This document shows, one piece after another, positions 1 to 5,378 of a stretch of 5,378 nt of DNA (positions within the stretch are counted from its first letter, which is position 1; each line of letters begins with the position of its first letter). Source of the DNA: CAZFIO01 sp964519585 (lineage in GTDB: Bacteria; Bacillota; Clostridia; Tissierellales; Tissierellaceae); the NCBI GenBank assembly GCA_964519585.1, contig CAZFIO010000130.1, positions 1 to 5,378 on the forward strand, given 5' to 3'. Below the pieces are notes generated by a model that made no database searches, had not been told where the DNA came from, and saw only the letters and a program-made list of their open reading frames with translations. A program made the position numbers and the translations under genes.

Positions 1-1
1 T

Positions 2-1591
2 ATCCTATTTAACAAGAAAGATATTGAGAAAACTGATCACCCTCATATTAAGTCTGCCTTCCAACATATGCAAGATCTATCTTCCCATATGACTAATATG
101 AGTCCTATAGCCTTTCTTGAAAGGATGATTGGGGAGAAATATGGCATATATAATATTTATAAGGAATATGATGATTTAGAAAGATATGATGTGGAATCAG
201 CCCTGAACCAAGTCTTGGAAATCCTTAAGTCTAAAAGGTGTGCAAGTATTTATGAAATAAGAAATGAATTGGAAAAGCTAATCCAAATGAAGGTTAACTA
301 TGAACTACCCTTAAACAATGAATTTGCTAATAACGCAGTAAGGGTTATGAATATTCATAAGGCCAAGGGTTTAGAGGGACATATAGTATTTTTGGTAGGG
401 AAGGATAAAAGAAATACATGGCGAAGGCCAGATCACTTTATAGAAAAGATTGACAAGAAGACCCTAGGATATTTGACCTGTAAAAGGGATTGGGCTATAA
501 GTTTACCGGAGGAAAAGGCAAAAGAAGAGACGGAAAAGAGGTTTTCTACTGCAGAGGACCATAGACTCCTATATGTAGCGGCTACTAGGGCAAAATCTGC
601 CCTTATAATAGCTGAGACAGAATTGGAAAATGGATTTTTAACCCCCTTGAATTATAAAATAGACAAGGAAATATCAACCGATTTCAAAGGGGAAGGACCC
701 TTGGTCCAAGATTTAAGTCCTAGAAAGGAAGAGGAAGAAAAGTACAATAAGATGATAAGGGCAAATATGCCCTCCGACTTTAAAATAAAACCCTCTAGCT
801 TAACCTATAATAATTCCCTACTAGAAAAAAACAAAATAGTCTATAAAAGGGCAAGGATTAAAGGGAAAATTAAAAATATAGAAGAAAAAGAATATTTTAG
901 ACCTAGGGGAAGTCTATATGGTGAAGTATTCCACAAGGCTATGGATCTTTTACTTAAAAAGCATGAGAACATAGAGAATATAGGTGAGGACAGTATAAAC
1001 TATGCTATAGACCTTTCCTTAGAAGAAAACATAGGTAAGCTGGAAATCAATAGGGAAAACATCATCCTCTTTTACCCCAGAAAAGATGATAGCTTAGATG
1101 AGATTTTAATCACCAACTTCACCCAAGGAAGTAGAAGGGCAAGGGATATGGTGAAAGAAAGAATAAAACCATTTATATACTCTGACCTTATAGGTTTTAT
1201 TAACAATGAAGAAATCATAGAAATATTTAAAGCTAGTGAAAGAGTCTTCTCAGAACTACAATTCTCCCTTCCTGTGGATGAAGATATAGCCAATAGGCTA
1301 TTAGAATTTATTTCAAAGGAATCCCTAGGAAATATTTTTGATAAAAAGGGAACAATCAATGGTGTAATTGACCTGGTTATAGAAAGAAAGGATAATAAAT
1401 GGGTAATTATAGACTATAAGACTGATGTAATAGGTGGGGATACAGGGAAGAAACTAAAAAGCCTGTACGGAGCTCAAATCCAAAGTTATGGAATCTTTTT
1501 AAAAGAGATTCTTAAGGACTATGATATTGAGATTGACAAGCTGATAATTTATTCAACCTATAGGAACCAGATAACGATAGTCAAGCAATAG
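2..1591 (+). CDS. UvrD-family helicase with C-terminal PD-(D/E)XK nuclease (AddA/RecB-like), 3' part
   Basis: This is the C-terminal 529 residues of an ATP-dependent helicase-nuclease; the reading frame is open to the left edge, so the gene starts outside. The ATG at 68 has no ribosome binding site and lies inside continuous coding sequence. Seen: the late UvrD motif IHKAKGLEG (residues 118-126, bases 353-379) and motif VI HRLLYVAATRAK (187-198), with the probable arginine finger at 196. A RecB-type nuclease domain follows: His311 in GEVFHKAMD, Asp457 in GVIDLVI, Asp471 and Lys473 in IDYKTD, and QxxxY at 492-496 (QIQSY). These match the metal-binding and catalytic residues of AddA/RecB nucleases, so the nuclease is probably active. 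Known role of the family: unwinding and resecting DNA ends for recombinational repair in the cytoplasm. The Walker A motif and any AddB partner would lie upstream, so AddA itself is likely but not proven. The last residues and the TAG stop lie inside an 11-bp repeat array. Confidence 0.9.
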   Translation: MLFNKKDIEKTDHPHIKSAFQHMQDLSSHMTNMSPIAFLERMIGEKYGIYNIYKEYDDLERYDVESALNQVLEILKSKRCASIYEIRNELEKLIQMKVNYELPLNNEFANNAVRVMNIHKAKGLEGHIVFLVGKDKRNTWRRPDHFIEKIDKKTLGYLTCKRDWAISLPEEKAKEETEKRFSTAEDHRLLYVAATRAKSALIIAETELENGFLTPLNYKIDKEISTDFKGEGPLVQDLSPRKEEEEKYNKMIRANMPSDFKIKPSSLTYNNSLLEKNKIVYKRARIKGKIKNIEEKEYFRPRGSLYGEVFHKAMDLLLKKHENIENIGEDSINYAIDLSLEENIGKLEINRENIILFYPRKDDSLDEILITNFTQGSRRARDMVKERIKPFIYSDLIGFINNEEIIEIFKASERVFSELQFSLPVDEDIANRLLEFISKESLGNIFDKKGTINGVIDLVIERKDNKWVIIDYKTDVIGGDTGKKLKSLYGAQIQSYGIFLKEILKDYDIEIDKLIIYSTYRNQITIVKQ

Positions 1592-1670
1592 TTGAACAAT
1601 AGGGGAACAATAGGGGAACGATAGGGGAACAATGGGGGAACGATAGGGGAACAATAGCTGAACCTTAGTT
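1572..1670. repeat. Tandem array of nine 11-bp units (array A)
   Basis: Nine contiguous 11-bp units run from 1572 to 1670: TAACGATAGTC, AAGCAATAGTT, GAACAATAGGG (twice), GAACGATAGGG, GAACAATGGGG, GAACGATAGGG, GAACAATAGCT and GAACCTTAGTT. The core is AAC(A/G)ATAG. The central units are almost identical and the outer ones decay, as expected of an array that grew by slippage or unequal exchange. The first unit and most of the second are coding: they supply the last residues of the helicase-nuclease (ending TIVKQ), and the TAG at 1589-1591 is the ATAG core of unit two. Because 11 is not a multiple of 3, the array cannot extend the protein with the same peptide. There are no spacers between units, so this is not a CRISPR array. 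Function unknown. Confidence 0.93.
1602..1649 (+). other. Potential G-quadruplex motif (five G-runs)
   Basis: Five runs of four or five G lie at 1602-1605, 1613-1616, 1624-1627, 1634-1638 and 1646-1649. They are separated by 7, 7, 6 and 7 bases, which fits the usual G3+ N1-7 quadruplex rule with one spare run. The G-rich strand is the coding strand, so an RNA quadruplex could form 10 bases after the stop codon of the helicase-nuclease gene. Such runs are rare in DNA this AT-rich and come from the central units of the 11-bp array. The motif is seen directly; folding and any role in mRNA stability or termination are inference. Confidence 0.6.
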
Positions 1671-1675
1671 GTAGG

Positions 1676-1696
1676 GAGCGTACCTTTGTGTCGCTC
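1676..1696. repeat. GC-rich REP-like hairpin between the arrays
   Basis: GAGCG (1676-1680) pairs with CGCTC (1692-1696). After one bulged T (1681), AC (1682-1683) pairs with GT (1690-1691), leaving a loop of six. The local base composition is richer in GC than the surroundings. There is no T-run after the stem, so it is not a standard intrinsic terminator. Its look (GGGAGCGTACC near TGTCGCTC) recalls short palindromic intergenic repeats that are dispersed in some clostridial genomes. That comparison is from memory and was not tested. TGCACC also occurs twice just downstream (1697-1702 and 1710-1715). Confidence 0.5.
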
Positions 1697-1752
1697 TGCA
1701 CCTGGTCGTTGCACCCCTTGGAATTACAGAAGTATTGGATTTTTAGGTCTTT

Positions 1753-1807
1753 AACGATTGCTTGACTATTGTTAGGCTACCGTTTGACAATTGTTAGACT
1801 ACTGTTA
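1753..1807. repeat. Tandem array of five 11-bp units, opposite orientation (array B)
   Basis: Five contiguous 11-bp units are AACGATTGCTT, GACTATTGTTA, GGCTACCGTTT, GACAATTGTTA and GACTACTGTTA. Read on the minus strand they follow the pattern TAACAATAGTC, the same core as array A (AACAATAG) but lacking its GGG ends. The units are more diverged from each other than those of array A, which suggests that B is older or no longer being homogenised. It lies 43 bp upstream of the predicted -35 region of fba, in sequence with no gene. Confidence 0.85.
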
Positions 1808-1850
1808 ATTTGTCCCATGTCTTCTTAGACCTACCGATCAATTATTTATT

Positions 1851-1880
1851 TTTTCATTCTTGCTAGAAAAGTGATATACT
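1851..1880 (+). promoter_or_regulatory. Probable sigma-A promoter of the fba-glpX-rho operon
   Basis: The -10 box is TATACT (1875-1880), preceded by TG at 1872-1873, giving the extended form TGATATACT. A weak -35 box TTTTCA lies at 1851-1856, 18 bp upstream. The extended -10 would compensate for the poor -35. Transcription would start near 1887, leaving a leader of about 22 bases before the fba ATG, too short for a riboswitch. A less likely alternative pairs TTGCTA (1860-1865) with TTTAAT (1884-1889). No operator is recognised. Confidence 0.65.
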
Positions 1881-1908
1881 ATATTTAATAATACTATGGA
1901 GGGATACT

Positions 1909-2760
1909 ATGTTAAGGACAGGTAGTGAACTTTTACTTGATGCTCAGAAGGGGAAGTATGCAGTTGGAGCATTTAATATTAACAATATGGAAGTAGTACA
2001 AGCCATAATCCAAGCAGCTGAGGAGACACAATCTCCAGTAATTTTGCAGGCCAGCCAGGGTGGTTTAAAGTATGCAGGAGTTGAGTACATTGCAGCCCTG
2101 GGTAAGCTAGCAGGAAGAAATGCCAGTGTACCTGTTGCTCTTCATCTTGACCATGGTACAGATTTTGATCAAGTTATAGCCTGTATCAGGCATGGATTTA
2201 CCTCTGTTATGATTGATGGATCAAGATTTCCTTTGGAGGAGAATATAGCCTTTACTAAAAAGGTTGTTGAAATTGCTCATTCTGTAGGAGTATCTGTTGA
2301 GGCAGAATTAGGTAAGATTGGTGGAACAGAAGACCATATAACAGTTGATGAAAAAGATGCTACATTTACTGATCCTGATGAGGCAAAACTATTTGTTGAA
2401 GAAACTGGGGTAGACTTTTTAGCTATAGCTGTAGGAACTGCTCACGGAGTATATAAGGGTGAGCCTAAACTTGATTATGACAGAATTGAGGCCATAAGGA
2501 GCAAGGTGGATGTGCCTCTAGTATTGCATGGTTCTAGCGGTGTTCCTTATGATAGTCTTAGAAAGGCTATATCACTAGGGATTTCAAAAATCAATATTGA
2601 TACTGATATTAGAGCCTCCTTTGCAAGAACAGTTAAAGAGTATTTATTAGAAAATCCAGACCAGATAGACCCAAGAAAGATTTTAGGACCAGCAACTAAG
2701 GCTATGAAGGAAACTATTATGGAGAAAATGGAAGTCTTTGGTTCAGTAGGAAAAGCATAA
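1909..2760 (+). CDS. fba: Class II fructose-1,6-bisphosphate aldolase
   Basis: This cytoplasmic zinc enzyme reversibly cleaves fructose-1,6-bisphosphate to dihydroxyacetone phosphate and glyceraldehyde-3-phosphate, in glycolysis and gluconeogenesis. At 283 residues it has the usual length of the short class II family. Seen: the N-terminal AVGAFNINNMEVVQAI signature; HLDHG (79-83) with catalytic Asp81 and zinc ligand His82; EAELG (131-135); GTAHGVYKG (176-184) with zinc ligand His179; LHGSSG (206-211) with zinc ligand His207; and the phosphate-binding KINIDTDIR (227-235). The ATG at 1909 follows GGAGGG (1898-1903) at ideal spacing, and the protein starts where the family starts. It is the first gene after the promoter at 1851-1880 and is followed 16 bp later by glpX. 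Close relatives include tagatose-bisphosphate aldolases (GatY/KbaY), but the glpX neighbour and the absence of sugar-specific genes favour fructose-bisphosphate as substrate. Confidence 0.95.
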   Translation: MLRTGSELLLDAQKGKYAVGAFNINNMEVVQAIIQAAEETQSPVILQASQGGLKYAGVEYIAALGKLAGRNASVPVALHLDHGTDFDQVIACIRHGFTSVMIDGSRFPLEENIAFTKKVVEIAHSVGVSVEAELGKIGGTEDHITVDEKDATFTDPDEAKLFVEETGVDFLAIAVGTAHGVYKGEPKLDYDRIEAIRSKVDVPLVLHGSSGVPYDSLRKAISLGISKINIDTDIRASFARTVKEYLLENPDQIDPRKILGPATKAMKETIMEKMEVFGSVGKA

Positions 2761-2763
2761 ATA

Positions 2764-2770
2764 GGGGGGG
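2764..2770 (+). promoter_or_regulatory. Ribosome binding site of glpX, a run of seven G
   Basis: The only ribosome binding site candidate before glpX is ATA followed by seven G, with six bases to the ATG at 2777. It can pair with the CCUCC end of 16S rRNA through G-U and G-C pairs in several registers. Such a homopolymer is prone to length change, which would alter the spacing and so perhaps the expression of glpX relative to fba and rho. It lies in the 16-bp gap, so it cannot cause a frameshift. Confidence 0.7.
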
Positions 2771-2776
2771 AAAATC

Positions 2777-3745
2777 ATGGATAGAAATCTACCAGTAAAT
2801 TTAGGAAGGGTTACGGAAGCAGCAGCCTTGGCCAGTGCAAAACTCCTTGGTAGGGGGGATTGGTATGCAGCTGACCAGGCAGCAGTAGATGCTATGAGAA
2901 GAATGTTTGATACCTTAAGTATTGATGGAACAGTTGTAATTGGAGAAGGTGAAATGGATGAGGCCCCTATGCTATATATTGGAGAGCATATAGGTATGAA
3001 GGGGAAGGGATACACAGAAGTAGATATAGCAGTAGACCCTCTAGATGGGACCATATCTGTAGCCAATGGACTACCCAATGCCATTTCTGTAGTTGCTGTA
3101 GCCCCAAAGGGCTGTCTACTTCATGCGCCTGATACCTACATGTATAAAATGGCTGTAGGCCCAAGGGCCAAGGGAGCCATAGATATAAGGAGGTCTACTA
3201 GGGAAAATATAGAAAGTGTAGCCAAGGCCTTAAGGAAGGATGTAAGTGATATAACTATTGAAATGCTAGATAGGCCAAGACATAAGGAATTAATTAAGGA
3301 AATCAGAGAAGTTGGAGCAAGGATAAAAATGATTAGTGATGGTGACGTCTTAGGTGCCATATCCACTTGCTTTGACTATACTGGTGTTGATATACTTATG
3401 GGAATAGGCGGAGCCCCAGAGGGAGTGATTTCAGCTGCTGCCCTTAAGTGTTTGGGTGGTGAAATGCAGGCGCAAATGAGACCTGCTACTGATGAACAAA
3501 GAAGAAGATGCATAGAAATGGGAGCAGACCTAGATAAGATCTACTCCATAGATGATTTGGCCAAGGGAGATCAAATGGTCTTTGCTGCAACAGGTGTTTC
3601 CTATGGGGAACTATTGCAGGGGGTAAAATATATGGAGGACAATACAGCCTCAACCCATACCCTGGTCCTAAGATCAGAAACTGGAACTGTAAGATTTATA
3701 GAATCAGTCCATCACTTGGATAAGAAGCCTGAGTATGCTAAATAA
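2777..3745 (+). CDS. glpX: Class II fructose-1,6-bisphosphatase GlpX
   Basis: The enzyme hydrolyses fructose-1,6-bisphosphate to fructose-6-phosphate and phosphate, the irreversible step of gluconeogenesis, using divalent metal in the cytoplasm. It belongs to the lithium-sensitive phosphatase fold. Seen: RVTEAAALASAKLLGRGDWYAAD with Asp33, GEGEMDEAPML with Glu57, DIAVDPLDGT (83-92) with Asp87 and Thr92, the LLHAPDTYMYKMAVGP segment (114-129), SDGD (187-190), and GIGGAPEG (209-216) with Glu215. These match Asp33, Glu57, Asp85, Thr90 and Glu213 of E. coli GlpX. One difference is Asp90 where E. coli has Glu88 in DPIEGT. At 322 residues it is a little shorter than the E. coli protein (336), mainly through a shorter loop before RRCIEMG (244-249). 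It lies 16 bp after fba and 16 bp before rho, so co-transcription is likely. Fba and GlpX act in consecutive steps. Confidence 0.96.
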   Translation: MDRNLPVNLGRVTEAAALASAKLLGRGDWYAADQAAVDAMRRMFDTLSIDGTVVIGEGEMDEAPMLYIGEHIGMKGKGYTEVDIAVDPLDGTISVANGLPNAISVVAVAPKGCLLHAPDTYMYKMAVGPRAKGAIDIRRSTRENIESVAKALRKDVSDITIEMLDRPRHKELIKEIREVGARIKMISDGDVLGAISTCFDYTGVDILMGIGGAPEGVISAAALKCLGGEMQAQMRPATDEQRRRCIEMGADLDKIYSIDDLAKGDQMVFAATGVSYGELLQGVKYMEDNTASTHTLVLRSETGTVRFIESVHHLDKKPEYAK

Positions 3746-3761
3746 ATAGGATGGTGGTAAT

Positions 3762-5087
3762 TTGAATAAGGAAGATTTAGAAAATAAGAAAATTAGTGAA
3801 TTAAGAGAAATAGCCAAGGAAAAGAATATTCCTAGCCCATATAAGTATAAAAAGGATGAACTAATAGATTTGATACTAAAGGAAATTGATTCTGAAGGAA
3901 AAATAGACATTTCTCAAATAGATATAAATGTTCTTTCTGATAAGGCAACAGAAGAAATGGAGCAGCTGGATGATATTAATTTAGCAGAAGGAATACTAGA
4001 AATCCACACTGATGGCTATGGTTTTTTAAGGCTAAATAATTATCAATCTGGGGATGATGATGTATATATTTCCCCATCCCAGATTAGAAGATTTAGGATG
4101 CAAACAGGGGACAAGATTTTAGGGGTTACTAGGCCTGCAAAAATGGGAGAAAAGTTCAATGCTCTTCTATATGTTAAGGCTATAAATGATATGGATCCAG
4201 AAACTGCAATAAATAGGCCTGATTTTGATACTTTGACCCCAATCTATCCAAGGGAAAGATTAGTACTTGAAGATACCTCCATGGACTATGCTACCAGGAT
4301 GATTGATTTGGTTGCCCCTATAGGTAAGGGTCAAAGGGGTATGATAGTTTCTCCACCTAAGGCAGGTAAGACTACACTTTTAAAAATGGTTGCAAACTCA
4401 ATAGCAAAAAACCACCCAGAAGTTGAAATAATCATACTATTGATAGATGAACGGCCAGAGGAAGTAACTGATATGCAAAGGTCAGTTAAGGGGGATGTGG
4501 TTTACTCTACCTTTGATGAACTTCCAAAAAACCATACAAAAATGGCAGAAATAGTCCTAGAAAGGGCTAAGAGATTGGTGGAGCATGGCAAGGATGTGGT
4601 CATACTTCTAGACAGTATAACCAGGTTGGCTAGGGCTTACAATCTTACAATTCCAGCTAGTGGAAGGACTCTTTCAGGTGGGCTAGATCCGGGTGCCCTC
4701 CACAAACCAAAAAGATTCTTTGGGGCAGCTAGGAAGCTTGAAGAAGGCGGTAGCCTAACCATACTAGCCACTGCCCTAATTGATACAGGCAGCAGGATGG
4801 ATGATGTAATCTTTGAGGAATTTAAGGGAACTGGGAATATGGAAATTCACCTAGATAGAAAGCTATCTGAAAAGAGGATTTTCCCAGCTATAGATATAAA
4901 CAAATCTGGCACCAGAAGGGAAGAACTTCTTCTAAGTCAAAAAGAATTAGAAACTGTATGGGCCCTGAGAAAGGCCATGGGCAATGCACCTACCCAGGAA
5001 GTTACCGAATCTTTTATAGACAATTTAATTCAAACTAAAACAAATCTAGACTTTATAAATGAAATAAGAAATAAAATATGGTTATAG
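3762..5087 (+). CDS. rho: Transcription termination factor Rho
   Basis: Rho is a hexameric RNA-dependent ATPase and translocase that releases RNA from stalled RNA polymerase at factor-dependent terminators. Seen in order: an N-terminal Rho_N helical domain (about 1-42); an acidic linker; the cold-shock-like RNA-binding domain (about 76-142) with GYGFLR and DVYISPSQIRRF; and the RecA-type ATPase. The ATPase has Walker A PKAGKTT (199-205), IDERPEEV with catalytic Glu230, Walker B VVILLDS with Asp284, the Q-loop around SGRTLSGG (300-307), the R-loop EEGGSLTI (327-334), and the arginine finger Arg385. At 441 residues it lacks the long N-terminal insertions of some Clostridia and Actinobacteria. 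With a constant offset of 19, the residues that bind bicyclomycin in E. coli (Asp210, Glu211, Arg212, Ser266, Arg269, Lys336) are all conserved, so sensitivity is expected. The start is TTG at 3762 with AGGATGGTGG (3748-3757) before it; no ATG fits the Rho_N start. It is probably the last gene of the fba operon. Confidence 0.97.
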   Translation: MNKEDLENKKISELREIAKEKNIPSPYKYKKDELIDLILKEIDSEGKIDISQIDINVLSDKATEEMEQLDDINLAEGILEIHTDGYGFLRLNNYQSGDDDVYISPSQIRRFRMQTGDKILGVTRPAKMGEKFNALLYVKAINDMDPETAINRPDFDTLTPIYPRERLVLEDTSMDYATRMIDLVAPIGKGQRGMIVSPPKAGKTTLLKMVANSIAKNHPEVEIIILLIDERPEEVTDMQRSVKGDVVYSTFDELPKNHTKMAEIVLERAKRLVEHGKDVVILLDSITRLARAYNLTIPASGRTLSGGLDPGALHKPKRFFGAARKLEEGGSLTILATALIDTGSRMDDVIFEEFKGTGNMEIHLDRKLSEKRIFPAIDINKSGTRREELLLSQKELETVWALRKAMGNAPTQEVTESFIDNLIQTKTNLDFINEIRNKIWL

Positions 5088-5116
5088 TTGATAATGAAAA
5101 ATAATTATGCTATAAT
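5088..5116 (+). promoter_or_regulatory. Near-consensus sigma-A promoter of rpmE
   Basis: TTGATA (5088-5093) and TATAAT (5111-5116) are 17 bp apart. TG at 5108-5109 adds an extended -10 (TGCTATAAT). This is the best promoter in the window and its -35 box begins at the first base after the rho stop. Transcription would begin near 5123, giving a leader of about 53 bases. It lets L31 be made at ribosomal-protein levels independently of the fba-glpX-rho transcript. Confidence 0.88.
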
Positions 5117-5132
5117 CTAATGGTTAAATGAA

Positions 5133-5150
5133 AAATATCGTATTTGATAT
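5133..5150 (+). promoter_or_regulatory. Two overlapping small hairpins in the rpmE leader
   Basis: AAATA (5133-5137) can pair with TATTT (5141-5145) across a TCG loop. Alternatively ATATC (5135-5139) can pair with GATAT (5146-5150) across a six-base loop. The two exclude each other. Both stems are five base pairs and rich in A-U, so they would be weak alone. They lie 12 bases upstream of the ribosome binding site AGAGGTGA (5163-5170). Autoregulatory leaders for L31 have been proposed in Firmicutes; whether this sequence fits that model was not tested. Confidence 0.3.
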
Positions 5151-5175
5151 AAGTGTTTTGAAAGAGGTGAAATAA

Positions 5176-5376
5176 ATGAAGGAAGGTCTTCATCCAAATT
5201 ATGTTGAAGCAACAGTAACATGTGCATGTGGCAATACATTTAAAACAGGTTCAACCAAGGAAACTTTGAGGGTAGAAATCTGTTCTGAGTGTCATCCCTT
5301 CTACACAGGGAAACAAAAATTTGCTGAGCGTGGCGGACGTGTAGAAAAGTTCAAGCAAAAATACAATATGGACTAA
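5176..5376 (+). CDS. rpmE: 50S ribosomal protein L31 (zinc-binding type)
   Basis: This small protein of the large ribosomal subunit forms part of the bridge to the 30S head. It has 66 residues, the normal length for type A L31. Seen: MKEGLHPNY at the N-terminus, the zinc ligands CAC (Cys16, Cys18) and CSEC (Cys36, Cys39), HPFYTGKQKF (40-49), and the GGRVEKFKQKY tail (53-63). All four cysteines are present, so this is the C+ form; in B. subtilis the C+ form is replaced by a cysteine-free paralogue under zinc shortage, and no such paralogue is in this window. AGAGGTGA (5163-5170) lies five bases before the ATG. It sits 88 bp after rho and has its own strong promoter. The TAA stop is two bases before the window end. 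Confidence 0.97.
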   Translation: MKEGLHPNYVEATVTCACGNTFKTGSTKETLRVEICSECHPFYTGKQKFAERGGRVEKFKQKYNMD

Positions 5377-5378
5377 TA

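Larger units (their letters stand above)
1572..1774. repeat. 22-bp inverted repeat joining the two 11-bp arrays
   Basis: The left arm 1572-1593 (units TAACGATAGTC + AAGCAATAGTT) and the reverse complement of the right arm 1753-1774 (TAACAATAGTC + AAGCAATCGTT) match at 20 of 22 positions. The arms are 159 bp apart. The left arm is the 5' edge of array A and overlaps the stop codon of the helicase-nuclease gene. The right arm is the 5' edge of array B. This could reflect an inversion-duplication of one ancestral repeat, or the ends of a small non-autonomous element of about 203 bp. No transposase is present in the window, and no target-site duplication is evident. Confidence 0.75.

Noticed and set aside
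68..70. ATG at 68 as the start of the helicase-nuclease gene
   Set aside because: No ribosome binding site precedes it, the same frame is open to base 2, and the protein would lack the Walker A half of the helicase. The gene is cut by the window edge.
1072..1359. Minus-strand open frame inside the helicase-nuclease gene
   Set aside because: It overlaps strong coding sequence on the + strand, has no recognisable protein features or ribosome binding site, and its serine/leucine/isoleucine-rich product is typical of antisense shadow frames.
1572..1670. CRISPR array
   Set aside because: The units are 11 bp and contiguous, with no unique spacers.
1676..1696. Intrinsic terminator of the helicase-nuclease gene
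   Set aside because: The stem is followed by a mixed C/G-rich sequence, not a run of T.
1744..1833. TAGGTCT (1744-1750) and AGACCTA (1827-1833) as terminal inverted repeats around array B
   Set aside because: Only seven bases match and nothing else at these positions looks like an element boundary, so chance is a sufficient explanation.
1887..1908. Riboswitch or leader control upstream of fba
   Set aside because: The predicted leader is only about 22 bases, too short for a known riboswitch class.
2743..3910. Several minus-strand open frames across glpX and the start of rho
   Set aside because: All lie opposite well-conserved enzymes, lack ribosome binding sites and show no domain. They are shadows of the + strand genes.

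Overview
The window is AT-rich, and all five of its genes lie on the + strand. Gene content and style point to a low-GC Gram-positive anaerobe of the Clostridia/Tissierellia type. The signs are AT-rich codon choice with many AGG and AGA arginine codons, strong GGAGG-type ribosome binding sites, a TTG-started rho, extended -10 promoters, and the block fba - glpX - rho - rpmE. That block resembles the Bacillus subtilis fbaA - ywjH - murAB - glpX - rho - rpmE region without the transaldolase and murA genes. The exact taxon cannot be fixed from the sequence alone.

Layout. (1) 2-1591: the 3' part of a large helicase-nuclease gene of the UvrD/AddA/RecB type. Helicase motifs and a complete C-terminal PD-(D/E)XK nuclease signature are visible; the 5' part lies outside the window. 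(2) 1592-1908: a 317-bp gap without a gene and the most unusual part of the window. It holds nine 11-bp tandem repeat units that begin inside the helicase gene and contain its stop codon. Five G-runs in this array fit a G-quadruplex pattern. A small GC-rich hairpin follows, then a second 11-bp array in opposite orientation, then the fba promoter. (3) 1909-5087: fba (class II fructose-bisphosphate aldolase), glpX (class II fructose-1,6-bisphosphatase) and rho (transcription termination factor). The two intergenic gaps are 16 bp each with no promoter or terminator visible in them, so this is very probably one operon. (4) 5088-5376: a near-consensus promoter directly after the rho stop, a short leader with two competing small hairpins, and rpmE (ribosomal protein L31, zinc-binding form).

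How the genes fit together. Fba and GlpX catalyse consecutive gluconeogenic steps: triose phosphates to fructose-1,6-bisphosphate, then to fructose-6-phosphate. Rho and L31 are housekeeping functions of transcription and translation that often sit beside glpX in Firmicutes. The helicase-nuclease belongs to DNA double-strand-break processing and is separated from the operon by the repeat region. I see no new protein system here. The genes are ordinary core genes, and the unexplained material is the inverted pair of 11-bp repeat arrays.
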